A stretch of DNA of 64,000 nt, from the NCBI GenBank assembly GCA_051648365.1, contig JBOFEZ010000007.1, forward strand, positions 11,477 through 75,476, given 5' to 3'. This stretch comes from JAGNZR01 sp051648365. Its GTDB lineage: Bacteria > Fusobacteriota > Fusobacteriia > Fusobacteriales > Fusobacteriaceae. Under the pieces are notes generated by a model. The model was given only the letters and a program-made list of their open reading frames with translations. It searched no databases and was not told the origin of the DNA. The position numbers and the translations under genes are program-made. Below are positions 7,960 to 16,559 of this stretch, in pieces. Positions within the stretch are counted from its first letter, which is position 1; the number at the start of each line of letters is the position of its first letter.

Positions 7960-10572
7960 ATGTGTAATATAAAATTCAGATATATAGATTATTCACAGAG
8001 TTTGATGGATTCTCTTAAAAGTAGTAGAGAAAAAGACACTCTCATAGTTTTTTCTGATTATCTGTTGAAAAAAAATTATTCAGATAGAGAGAAGATATCG
8101 CTTTTCGAAAAACCACAGGAAGTATGCACAATAGATGAATTTTATGGAAAAATATTTCTTACAGATAGAGTCATACTAAAAGAGGCCAAGAGAATGCTGA
8201 CTCTTTTTTCCTCTTTGGACAGGGAGATAAAAAAAAATCTGGATATGCAGAATTACTATGACTTCATAACTCTGGCAGATCAGTTTTTTAAATTTTTTCG
8301 TCAGTCCAAAGAAAATTTAATTGAGGATTATTCCAACTTGGAGAGCTGGCAGAGGGAGAGGATAGAAAAATTTTATCTGATGAAAGGGCATTATGAAAAA
8401 TTTCTTGGGAGGGAAAACTTTATTCCTGCAGACTGGATAAAAAGCATTGAAAATCTCAGCCTAGAATATATAAAAGGTTTTAAGAAAATTATTTTTGTAG
8501 ATCAGCTTGAATTTACGGCTCTGGAGCAGGAAAGCATAAAAAGAATTGCAGAGATTGTTCCTGTGGAGATAGTTCTTCAGTGTGGAGAAAGGGATTTTGA
8601 TGAAGAAAGGTTCAAACTGAAAACTGTGAGCATGGCTCTAGAGGAAAAGATTAAAATTGCCCTAATAGAGACAGAAGACGCTATGGATGAAGGTATAACT
8701 CTACTTCAAGAATTTGGGAAAGAGAAGGGAAATGATATATTCACACCGAATTTGGAAAAAAATAGACTGGCAGAGGTATTTCCTGGATATTTCCGAACCA
8801 CAGCTCTGGAAACCCTGGACAACAGAGAGATATATCTACTTCTTAAGGGACTCTATGAAATCCTCCTAACATCTGAACCACGTCTTAAGGGAGCCCTTGC
8901 TCTTCAGACTTTGGAGGAATATATAACCGAAAGGAGTTTTAGGGTAAATTATGGTATTACCTCCCAAGGAATAAAGGAGTTCTATTCCCTACTGAGGGAT
9001 GATTATAAATATTATTCTCCTCAAGTTATGGAAATGGAGACTTTTCAAAAATACCTGGAATGCCAGATAACAGAGGTTTTGAACCGAATATATGCGGATA
9101 TAGAGAGAATTGGAAGGTTGAAAAAAGTAGAAGAATTTGAAAGTTTTTTTAGAGAAAATTTAAAAATAATTGAGATTATCGAACCTGAATATACTGATAT
9201 TCTAGAGAAATTTTTCGAGGCTCTTGAGCTTGCTCAAAGCAGTGAAAACCTATATGGAAAAGATGGGTTCAAAAATCTTTTTTCTGAAGATCTCTCGAAA
9301 AATATTTTCAATCTAATTCTTAAATATATGAACAATATCGAGGTAGCCTCTCTAGAAAGAGATGGTAGTTCGCCTTTGGCAGTTGTGAAATCCTTGAATC
9401 TTGCTAAGGAAAGAAGGGAGAGAAAGATATATTTTACTGACCTCACTGCAGATAATCTACCGGGGCGATCTGGAGGAGATATATTTCTCACTGAGGAGCA
9501 GAAAAAAAATATGGGGATAATTACAGCAGAAGAGGAGAAACTGGTTAAAAAATATAGATTTTTTCAATCGATTTTCACCTGTGGGGAGGCAGTACTTCTC
9601 AGCGATAAAAATTCCAAAATGTCCCCTTTTCTAGAGGAGCTTATTATCTATTATAATCTGGAATTTCAGAAGAGAGAGAACGGCGAGAAAATTAGTCGTG
9701 AGATAATGAAAAACTCTCTGTCAGGAGCAGAGCTTTATCCTAGTAAACTGGAGGAAGAGGACGAACTTCCAAAAGATTCTGAAGATTATCCTGAGGGAAT
9801 ACGTCTGGGAGCTTATTCCTACACCAATTTAGAGGGATGCTCGTATAAATTTTATTTGGAAAATATCCTACTTCTAAGTCCGGTGAGTGAATCCTACGAA
9901 AGAAATATGAGTAGTAAATTTCTGGGAATTTTTGTCCATGAGACCCTGGAGAAAATAGCCAGAAGAAAGTATAAAGATATAAAGGATAGGGGAGATTTCT
10001 CTCTCAGCCATGAATATATAAGAGAAAATCTGATGGGGAGTTTTAGAGAGAACCGTTATAAGATTCCTCTCCATTTAGATAGCTATTTTCAGGAGATTCT
10101 ACTAGAAAATATAGTTAAAAATATAGGGGATTTTTATAGAGTTTTGGAAGAGAGATACACAGGAAAAAGAATTGAGAGATTTCAGCCGGAAAAGAGCGGT
10201 ACAGATAGAAAACCTTTTATCTTAGGAGAGACAGATGTATATCTTTCTGGAAGAGTTGATCTTCTCATCGAGAGCCAATTTGGAAACTGTATAATAGACT
10301 ATAAGACAGGAAAGAAAAATGACAGACAATTGGATTTTTATGCTATCATGCTCTATGGAAGTCAGGAGATGGCAGAAAAAGCTATTTTTAATGTGATCAG
10401 CGGAAAGATAGAGTGGTATGAAGAGGGAAAAAAAGTTCTCACTACAGAGGAGATGAGGGAAAAAATAGAAAATTTCCTGAGTGAGAAAAGCTATCTTCTG
10501 GCAGAAAAAACAGGCATCTGTACCTATTGTCAGTATATAAATATATGTAGAAGGGAGCTGAAGAAAAAGTGA
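7960..10572 (+). CDS. AddB-like subunit of helicase-exonuclease (PD-(D/E)XK nuclease with Fe-S cluster)
   Basis: The 870-residue partner of the AddA helicase would process double-strand DNA ends for RecA loading. The C-terminal third carries the RecB-type nuclease fold: an early helix with LGAYSYTNLEGCSYKFYLE, FLGIFVHETLE, then the catalytic GRVDLL and IIDYKTGKKNDRQLDFYA motifs. Four cysteines (C627, C854, C857, C863; pattern C...CX2CX5C) match the AddB iron-sulfur staple. The N-terminal helicase-like part is degenerate, with no Walker A, as expected for AddB-type proteins. I start at ATG 7960, five bases after GGAGG, not the TTG at 7867. Its stop overlaps the addA GTG. The family call is firm, the subunit name likely. 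Confidence 0.85.
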   Translation: MCNIKFRYIDYSQSLMDSLKSSREKDTLIVFSDYLLKKNYSDREKISLFEKPQEVCTIDEFYGKIFLTDRVILKEAKRMLTLFSSLDREIKKNLDMQNYYDFITLADQFFKFFRQSKENLIEDYSNLESWQRERIEKFYLMKGHYEKFLGRENFIPADWIKSIENLSLEYIKGFKKIIFVDQLEFTALEQESIKRIAEIVPVEIVLQCGERDFDEERFKLKTVSMALEEKIKIALIETEDAMDEGITLLQEFGKEKGNDIFTPNLEKNRLAEVFPGYFRTTALETLDNREIYLLLKGLYEILLTSEPRLKGALALQTLEEYITERSFRVNYGITSQGIKEFYSLLRDDYKYYSPQVMEMETFQKYLECQITEVLNRIYADIERIGRLKKVEEFESFFRENLKIIEIIEPEYTDILEKFFEALELAQSSENLYGKDGFKNLFSEDLSKNIFNLILKYMNNIEVASLERDGSSPLAVVKSLNLAKERRERKIYFTDLTADNLPGRSGGDIFLTEEQKKNMGIITAEEEKLVKKYRFFQSIFTCGEAVLLSDKNSKMSPFLEELIIYYNLEFQKRENGEKISREIMKNSLSGAELYPSKLEEEDELPKDSEDYPEGIRLGAYSYTNLEGCSYKFYLENILLLSPVSESYERNMSSKFLGIFVHETLEKIARRKYKDIKDRGDFSLSHEYIRENLMGSFRENRYKIPLHLDSYFQEILLENIVKNIGDFYRVLEERYTGKRIERFQPEKSGTDRKPFILGETDVYLSGRVDLLIESQFGNCIIDYKTGKKNDRQLDFYAIMLYGSQEMAEKAIFNVISGKIEWYEEGKKVLTTEEMREKIENFLSEKSYLLAEKTGICTYCQYINICRRELKKK

Positions 10573-13500
10573 AAACAGTTTTAAAAGCCAGTGCAGGAAC
10601 TGGAAAAACCTACAGATTGTCGCTGGAATATTTGGGAGCTCTTTTGAGAGGAGAGTCCTACAAAAATATTCTGGTAATGACTTTTACAAAAAAGGCTACT
10701 GGAGAGATAGAGGAGAGAATAGTAGATTTCTTAAGAATTCTTTCTGGGAAAATCAGAAGTGAAGATGAGGAAAAATCGGGAAAAGATATTCTGAAATCCT
10801 TAAAAAAACTCTATCCTCAGGAGTCACTAAAAAAAGAGAGGTTTATTTCCCTATATGAAGAGATATGCAAAAACCGTGACAGGCTAAGAATTTATACTAT
10901 AGACGGATTTATCAATAGGATATTCCGAAGTGTTGTAGCACCTTTTTTGAGTATGGAAAACTACTCTCTCATCGATGTCGATGAAGAAACTGAGATTACA
11001 GGTAGGCTTTTGGAGAAGATTTTTGGAGATAAAAAATCTTTTAATGTCTTCAAAAGTTTTCTGGGAAATAATATGGAAAAAAATCTGGACAACTATATCG
11101 CCCTTATCCAAAGTCTCCTTCAAGAGAGATGGCGTTATATACTAGTAAAAGAAAAATATCCAGAGGAGATTCCACAAAAAGAGAGTATTCCATATCCTGG
11201 AGATTCCTACTCTCCTGTCCAGGTGGCAGATTCTATAGTAAAAAATATGGAGGAGATAGCACAGACAAAAAAGAAACCTCTAGAAGATTTTTTTACAAAA
11301 GATTTGTCAGATTATGGAAAACTTAAAACACTTGAAGAGAGAAATTCCTATATGGAAAATAATCAAGAAATATTCATAGGAAAAAATCTTTGGAACGGAG
11401 TAAAGACTAGGGGAAAAGATTGCGAAGATATTCTTGAGAATATGAAGGAACTGACTCAGAATTTGAGAGAAAAAATTAGGGTAGATATATATAACAGCAG
11501 AATTATAAAATATGAACGTGAGGTTCTAGGATTTATAGATGAGCTCTATAGAAATTATGATGAGATAAAAATTAGGGAGGGAAAGCTGACTTTCAGTGAC
11601 ATATCAACCTATACCTATATGAACTACAGAGATGAGAGATTGGGACTGGTAAAGGATGGAAAAGTTACACGTTATTTTCAGGAACTTTTTGATGGTGAGA
11701 TAAAAACTCTATTTATAGATGAGTTTCAGGATACCAGTATACTTCAATGGAAACTTCTCAAAGCTATAGGTAAGAGTGCAGAGAGAGTCTTCTGTGTGGG
11801 AGATGAGAAGCAGAGTCTCTACAGCTGGAGAGGAGGAGAGAAGGAGCTTTTTGAAAACCTTCCCAATATACTTCCGGGACGAGAGGATAATTTGGATACC
11901 AGCTATCGGAGCAGAAAAAATATTGTAACTTTTACCAATGACCTTTTTGGTAAGATTTCCGAATTCTACTCTGCAGAAAATGAAGGGGAGTGGAAATTTA
12001 TTCCTGTAAATTATGTAAAGGAGGATGAATCCTATATTGAAACTGTCTATCCGGAAGAGGAAGAAGAGAAGAATCATCTGGATAAGATATGTCAGATACT
12101 TCAGGAGAGATTTGTCGGGGATTACAGAAGGGTAGCAGTCATTGCCCGAACGGGAAAAGAACTGATAGAGATGGGAAACAGACTATCTAACCTCCATATC
12201 CCATTTACTCTCAAATCCAATAAAAATATATTTCAGCACAGGGTAAACAGAGGGATTTTCAGATTACTTAAATATCTAGCATATAGTGATTATATGTCTC
12301 TTATGGAATTTTTTCGAGATGATACGATGGGTGTTTCTCACCCGGATTTAAAAGAACTTTTAAAAGAAAGAGATGGGGTAGAGAGCTATCTGTCAGGAGA
12401 GGAGATAGAGCTTTCTGTGATATCTGAAGAGTTGAAAAAACTTCTGGAAATGGTGAGGGAGACTAGAAGGGAGTATGACAAATATAAGGGGGAGAGCAGA
12501 TATATAATTCCTGAAATCTTTAAAAAATTCTCTCCACTCCAAAAATTCGGAAGTAGCAGTGATATAGAGAACTACTACGGATTTATGGAGCTGTCCAGAG
12601 GCTTCAAAAGGGTGGAGAATCTTGTGAAGACAGCTGAAAACAATCCCAACAGTTCCCGTTTTTCCCAGATAAGTGTAGAGGATGAAAATGCGGTAACCCT
12701 TATCACAATCCATGGTTCAAAGGGTCTGGAGTATGATACTGTATTTTTTATTCATAATTCCAAGGCTGATAGGGGGGAAAGAGGTCTAGATTTTCAGATT
12801 AAACTGGATGAAAACTACGAAAAACTTGAAAATTTTATCCTTCTCAATGAGAAAAGCCGGGGGCTTATTCTCAGCGATACGGGAAATTCTTTTTCCCAGT
12901 ACGATTTTTTATATAAACTGCCATATAAAAAAATTCAAGAAAAGATAAATACCTGGTATGTTGGACTCACAAGAGCTAAACGAAACCTTTTTATAGTGTT
13001 GGGAACTTCAAAAACAGAAGATTATCTAGTTCATGCTCTAAAAAATCTTCCTACCGTTACAGGGAAGCTTCAGAATCAGGAGAGAGATAAAGAGAATGAG
13101 AAGGATAAAAAAAATTCAGAGATAGTTTTAGATTTGAATCTGCCGTCTTTTTCAGAGGAGGAGATAGAAAAGAATCTTCAGGAACAGAAGGAGTTTTTGA
13201 GAACCTCCCATAACCGTCAGCACAGAAAAATATTGGGTACAGCTCTTCACTATTATCTGGAAAATATAAAACATCTTACTGACCATGAGCTGGAGAGAAG
13301 CAGAAAACTCACCCTATCTAAATATGGAGGAGAGGTTGGAGTTGAAAATCTGAAAAAAATTCTAGAAAGTGCGGAACTGGGAAATTCTTTGGAAAAAAAC
13401 AGAGATATATTTTCAAAAAACTGGGATTATATCCATTCGGAATTCAGGATAAAACTGGAAGAGAAAGAGAAGAGGATAGATAGGCTGATGATAAGAAAAC

Positions 13501-13703
13501 CTCATGGGGAGAAAAAAGGAGAGATACTCATAGTGGATTACAAAACCGGAGTATGGGATGATATTCAACTTCGGGAGTATGAACTGGCTGTAGAAAATCT
13601 TCTGCTTTCTGAAAATCTTGCGGATTCCTACAAGATAAGTTCAAGATTTATGAGTATAGAACTGCCTGAGACGGAAGAGGGAGATGAAATAGATGAGTTT
13701 TAA
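10569..13703 (+). CDS. addA: AddA-like UvrD/RecB-type helicase-nuclease
   Basis: The 1044-residue protein has a Walker A at residues 7-14 (ASAGTGKT), motif Ia (VMTFTKKATGEI), motif II FIDEFQDTS near 381, motif III VGDEKQSLYSWRGGE, motif V (TIHGSKGLEYDTVF), motif VI (TWYVGLTRAKRNLF), and a C-terminal nuclease motif IVDYKTGVWDDIQLREYELAV near residue 990. It should unwind and cut DNA ends with its AddB partner. Start is GTG 10569, overlapping the addB TGA. The 3' end overlaps the VanZ-like gene by 11 bases. The gene order addB-addA and coupled translation support a two-subunit enzyme. Sequence divergence from Bacillus AddA leaves the name slightly uncertain. Confidence 0.88.
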   Translation: MKTVLKASAGTGKTYRLSLEYLGALLRGESYKNILVMTFTKKATGEIEERIVDFLRILSGKIRSEDEEKSGKDILKSLKKLYPQESLKKERFISLYEEICKNRDRLRIYTIDGFINRIFRSVVAPFLSMENYSLIDVDEETEITGRLLEKIFGDKKSFNVFKSFLGNNMEKNLDNYIALIQSLLQERWRYILVKEKYPEEIPQKESIPYPGDSYSPVQVADSIVKNMEEIAQTKKKPLEDFFTKDLSDYGKLKTLEERNSYMENNQEIFIGKNLWNGVKTRGKDCEDILENMKELTQNLREKIRVDIYNSRIIKYEREVLGFIDELYRNYDEIKIREGKLTFSDISTYTYMNYRDERLGLVKDGKVTRYFQELFDGEIKTLFIDEFQDTSILQWKLLKAIGKSAERVFCVGDEKQSLYSWRGGEKELFENLPNILPGREDNLDTSYRSRKNIVTFTNDLFGKISEFYSAENEGEWKFIPVNYVKEDESYIETVYPEEEEEKNHLDKICQILQERFVGDYRRVAVIARTGKELIEMGNRLSNLHIPFTLKSNKNIFQHRVNRGIFRLLKYLAYSDYMSLMEFFRDDTMGVSHPDLKELLKERDGVESYLSGEEIELSVISEELKKLLEMVRETRREYDKYKGESRYIIPEIFKKFSPLQKFGSSSDIENYYGFMELSRGFKRVENLVKTAENNPNSSRFSQISVEDENAVTLITIHGSKGLEYDTVFFIHNSKADRGERGLDFQIKLDENYEKLENFILLNEKSRGLILSDTGNSFSQYDFLYKLPYKKIQEKINTWYVGLTRAKRNLFIVLGTSKTEDYLVHALKNLPTVTGKLQNQERDKENEKDKKNSEIVLDLNLPSFSEEEIEKNLQEQKEFLRTSHNRQHRKILGTALHYYLENIKHLTDHELERSRKLTLSKYGGEVGVENLKKILESAELGNSLEKNRDIFSKNWDYIHSEFRIKLEEKEKRIDRLMIRKPHGEKKGEILIVDYKTGVWDDIQLREYELAVENLLLSENLADSYKISSRFMSIELPETEEGDEIDEF

Positions 13704-14148
13704 AGAAAAATATCTAAATAGGTATCTTTTTATTGTTTTAGGAATAATGGTGGTAATTTTCCTTTTTTCCCATAGCTCCGGAGAAGATTCTTCAAAACAG
13801 AGTGGAATAATAGTGGCACTGCTGGCATATCTTCCTATAAGTATAGATATGGATGGAGAAAATATGATGCTAGTTAGTCTGGTAGTCAGAAAAAGTGCTC
13901 ACATGACAGAGTATTTTATTCTTACTCTGAGTATTATCAAATATCTTTTTTCAATAGGGAAAAATAATCCATATTTATGGTCGGGATCCTTGGCGTTTTT
14001 GTATGCCTGCTCTGATGAATTCCATCAGACTTTTATTCCTGGACGAGCGGGTCTTTTTACCGATGTATTAGTGGACTCAGTTGGAATAATAGGAGCTCTT
14101 ATGGCAGCGTATTTAATAGAAAAATATTTTTATCCAGAAGAAAGATAA
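13693..14148 (+). CDS. VanZ-like membrane protein
   Basis: A 151-residue protein with four predicted membrane helices and the VanZ-family conserved blocks RKSAHMTEYF and ACSDEFHQTFIPGRAGLFTDVLVDSVG. VanZ homologues give low-level teicoplanin resistance in some Gram-positives; in most bacteria the role is unknown. The start overlaps the end of addA, so it is probably co-transcribed. No other glycopeptide-resistance gene is present, so a resistance role should not be assumed. Confidence 0.85.
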   Translation: MSFKEKYLNRYLFIVLGIMVVIFLFSHSSGEDSSKQSGIIVALLAYLPISIDMDGENMMLVSLVVRKSAHMTEYFILTLSIIKYLFSIGKNNPYLWSGSLAFLYACSDEFHQTFIPGRAGLFTDVLVDSVGIIGALMAAYLIEKYFYPEER

Positions 14149-14206
14149 AATCAAGAAACGTAGTATATATCTCTAAGAAACAAAAAAAATTTTTGGAGGT
14201 AAAAAT

Positions 14207-14608
14207 ATGTTTAAAGGATTTAAGGATTTTATAACTAAAGGAAATGTTTTTGATTTGGCAATAGGAGTAATTATAGGAGCAGCTTTTTCGAAGATAGTCG
14301 CATCTTTTGTGGCAGATATTATGACACCTTTTTTAGGTCTTGCTACAGGAGGGATAAATTTTAAGAACCTAGTTTATACTCTTAAAGAAGCAGAGGGAGA
14401 AATTCCAGCTCTGACGGTAAACTACGGAAACTTTATACAGACAGGTATAGATTTTCTGATAATAGCCCTAGCTGTATATTCTTTTATAAAATTTATAGAA
14501 ACAGCAAAAAAGAAAGCTTTAGCTGAGAAACAAAAAGCTGAAGAGGTAGCAGAAGACCCTAAAGATATAAAGCTTTTAGAGGAAATAAGAGACCTATTAA
14601 AAAAATAG
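14207..14608 (+). CDS. mscL: large-conductance mechanosensitive channel MscL
   Basis: This 133-residue inner-membrane channel opens under membrane tension to release solutes during osmotic downshock. The hallmark N-terminus FKDFITKGNVFDLAIGVIIGAAFSKIVASFV forms the amphipathic helix and pore-lining TM1. TM2 is FLIIALAVYSFIKF, followed by a charged C-terminal helix ending ELLEEIRDLLKK-like. It has a perfect GGAGG site. It stands 58 bases after the VanZ-like gene and 14 before the hydrolase-like gene. Length is normal. Confidence 0.96.
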   Translation: MFKGFKDFITKGNVFDLAIGVIIGAAFSKIVASFVADIMTPFLGLATGGINFKNLVYTLKEAEGEIPALTVNYGNFIQTGIDFLIIALAVYSFIKFIETAKKKALAEKQKAEEVAEDPKDIKLLEEIRDLLKK

Positions 14609-14622
14609 GAAGAGGAGTTTTT

Positions 14623-15747
14623 ATGTACAATTTTAGAGAGAAAAAAAGTCATACAGGAAGAAATATATTTTTATCTCTTATTTTAATTCTTGCCCTATTA
14701 GGGGGAGGATTATATTACTTTAAACCAGAATTTTTTCAGAAAATATTGAGAGGCGAGGTAAAAACTTCAGAGATTAATCTGAAAAAGGAAACTAAAGCAG
14801 GCGTTGAGGTAAAAAACTCTCTTTATATGGATGAGTATAAAGGAGAAATTTTTGCGACAGTTTTGGACCGTGAAGGAGTTAATGTTCAGCTGAAGGTGGA
14901 TATATACCGTCCTACTAACCTTTCTGCCAAGACTCCTGTAGTAATTTATATACCTGGAAAAAATTGGAATCTAGGAAAAGACGATTTAGAAAATAATAAA
15001 ATTTTCCAAAAAATAAAAGAGCTCAAAAACAAAGGGATTACAGTAGTTGTACCTGAATATCGTGATGCTCTCCAAGCACCTTTTCCAGCTCAGATTCATG
15101 ATGTAAAAGGTGCCGTGAGATATCTCAAGGCAAACAGTGAAAAATACGGTCTTCTGAAAAATTCTTTTGTTGCAGTAGGAGAGGATACCGGTGGATCACT
15201 GGCTCTTATGCTGGGAAGCACAGAAGAGAGGAAAGAGTTTGCTGGAGAGATTGGAGATTATAGGGATGAAAATACAGAAGTAAAGGCTACAGCAGTTTTT
15301 GGAGCGGTAACCGATATAATGAACCTTTCACCAGACATGAGCAGTAAAATTCTTTCTAGAGAAGAAGCAATAAAAAAATTCGATTCCAATGAATCTATGG
15401 AAGCGACTTTGGTGGATTTTGGAAATTCTCCTGATCAAGGAATGAAACTTATAAGAAAGCTGAGAAAAGAAAGAACGGTTAAATCCCCCTATTGGGAAAA
15501 AGTTGTACTAACAGAGATGGCAAGTCCGTTGTATTATATAAATGAAAAAACAGCTCCAGCTCTCATAGTGCATGGAGTGGGAAATACAGATGTACCTCTT
15601 CGACAGAGTCTAAAGTTTGTGGAAAATCTTATGAAGAATGGAGTTGAAAATATCTATCTGAGCAACTCAAAGGGCACGGCAGGATATCAGAGTGATGAAA
15701 TAGGAGATTTTACAAATCTTTGGCTGATAAAAAAACTTGATTTTTAA
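14623..15747 (+). CDS. membrane-anchored alpha/beta hydrolase-fold protein with degenerate catalytic site
   Basis: The 374-residue protein has an N-terminal signal anchor (residues 14-33) and an extracytoplasmic alpha/beta hydrolase domain resembling carboxylesterase/feruloyl-esterase-type enzymes (PVVIYIPG, VVVPEYRDALQAPFPAQIHDVKGAVRYLKAN). The nucleophile elbow, normally GxSxGG, reads GEDTGG, so residue 188 is Asp rather than Ser. The acid loop IVHGVGNTDVPLRQS is kept, but where the catalytic His would be (after LSNSKGTAGYQ) there is none. It may be a non-enzymatic binding protein. Alternatively it could use Asp as nucleophile as epoxide hydrolases do, though the missing His argues against that. 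It follows mscL by 14 bases and ends at a strong terminator. Confidence 0.7.
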   Translation: MYNFREKKSHTGRNIFLSLILILALLGGGLYYFKPEFFQKILRGEVKTSEINLKKETKAGVEVKNSLYMDEYKGEIFATVLDREGVNVQLKVDIYRPTNLSAKTPVVIYIPGKNWNLGKDDLENNKIFQKIKELKNKGITVVVPEYRDALQAPFPAQIHDVKGAVRYLKANSEKYGLLKNSFVAVGEDTGGSLALMLGSTEERKEFAGEIGDYRDENTEVKATAVFGAVTDIMNLSPDMSSKILSREEAIKKFDSNESMEATLVDFGNSPDQGMKLIRKLRKERTVKSPYWEKVVLTEMASPLYYINEKTAPALIVHGVGNTDVPLRQSLKFVENLMKNGVENIYLSNSKGTAGYQSDEIGDFTNLWLIKKLDF

Positions 15748-15759
15748 TACTAAAAAAGC

Positions 15760-15790
15760 AGAGGCAGAGGGATTAATCCCTCTGCCTCTT
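15760..15790. terminator. bidirectional terminator
   Basis: Perfect 30-base palindrome (15760-15789), arm AGAGGCAGAGGGATT, with A-rich left and T-rich right flanks, between the convergent hydrolase-like gene and yjjW. Confidence 0.85.
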
Positions 15791-15796
15791 TATTCT

Positions 15797-16558
15797 TTAT
15801 TCTCTATTTTTTCTATGAAACTGTAGCCCCTCTTCTCTGACTCCATGTTCTCTGTAATAATTTAGCTTGTAATGGCATCGTCCTTTTATTATCTCAGTCA
15901 CTGCAGCTATGGTTTTTTCATTTTCCATATTGGGAGCAACGACTGTTCTCACTTCATGGAGTTTATCCATATCCAGGAGAAGAGTGAGATTTTTAAGTAC
16001 AGTGGAGTTATCAACTCCGGTAACTGTCCTGTGTTCTTGGGAATCGATACTTTTAATATCTAGCATGAATTTGTCTGTAATCTCTATAAATTCAGGGTGA
16101 AGAGAGAGATCTATTCCACCGTTGGTATCTACAAAACATGTTAGATTCAGCTCATTTTTAACTTTTTTAAAGAGTTCTATAAGGAAGGGAATATTCAGTG
16201 TAGCTTCCCCTCCGCTTACGGTGATTCCCTCTATAAAAGGTGCTACAGATTTTATTTCTTGGAATAGCTCCTCTACAGAATAACTCTTCGTTTTTGGAGA
16301 TGAGAGATGAGGACAGGAGTTTATACATCTGTCACAATGGGTACATTTTTTTTCTGACCAGAAAACTTTATCTTCTATTTTACTAAGGGCAGAGCTGGGA
16401 CATGTAACTAGACAGATTCCACAGTTTGTACAGTGGTTTATGGTTTCGGGGTTATGGCAGTAGGTGCAACGGAAGTTACACCCTTGAAAAAATATTGCCA
16501 TCCTATTTCCAGGACCGTCTATACAGGAAAATCTTATTATTTTATTTACTCTTGCCAT
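15797..16558 (-). CDS. yjjW: YjjW-family glycine radical enzyme activase
   Basis: A radical SAM activase that would install the glycyl radical on its partner encoded just upstream. The 253-residue protein has the activase motif GCNFRCTYC (C27, C31, C34), then two inserted ferredoxin-type clusters CTNCGICLVTCP and CTHCDRCINSCP, and the SAM motif VSGGEATLN. This layout (pyruvate formate-lyase activase type with extra 4Fe-4S clusters) is that of YjjW. It begins one base after the yjjI stop. Only the pairing with YjjI defines its role; the reaction of the pair is not established. Confidence 0.9.
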   Translation of the reverse strand: MARVNKIIRFSCIDGPGNRMAIFFQGCNFRCTYCHNPETINHCTNCGICLVTCPSSALSKIEDKVFWSEKKCTHCDRCINSCPHLSSPKTKSYSVEELFQEIKSVAPFIEGITVSGGEATLNIPFLIELFKKVKNELNLTCFVDTNGGIDLSLHPEFIEITDKFMLDIKSIDSQEHRTVTGVDNSTVLKNLTLLLDMDKLHEVRTVVAPNMENEKTIAAVTEIIKGRCHYKLNYYREHGVREEGLQFHRKNRE

Positions 16559-16559
16559 A

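Noticed and set aside
13693..14148. Glycopeptide resistance locus
   Set aside because: Only a VanZ-like protein is present with no vanH, vanA or vanX genes; the family is widespread without resistance.
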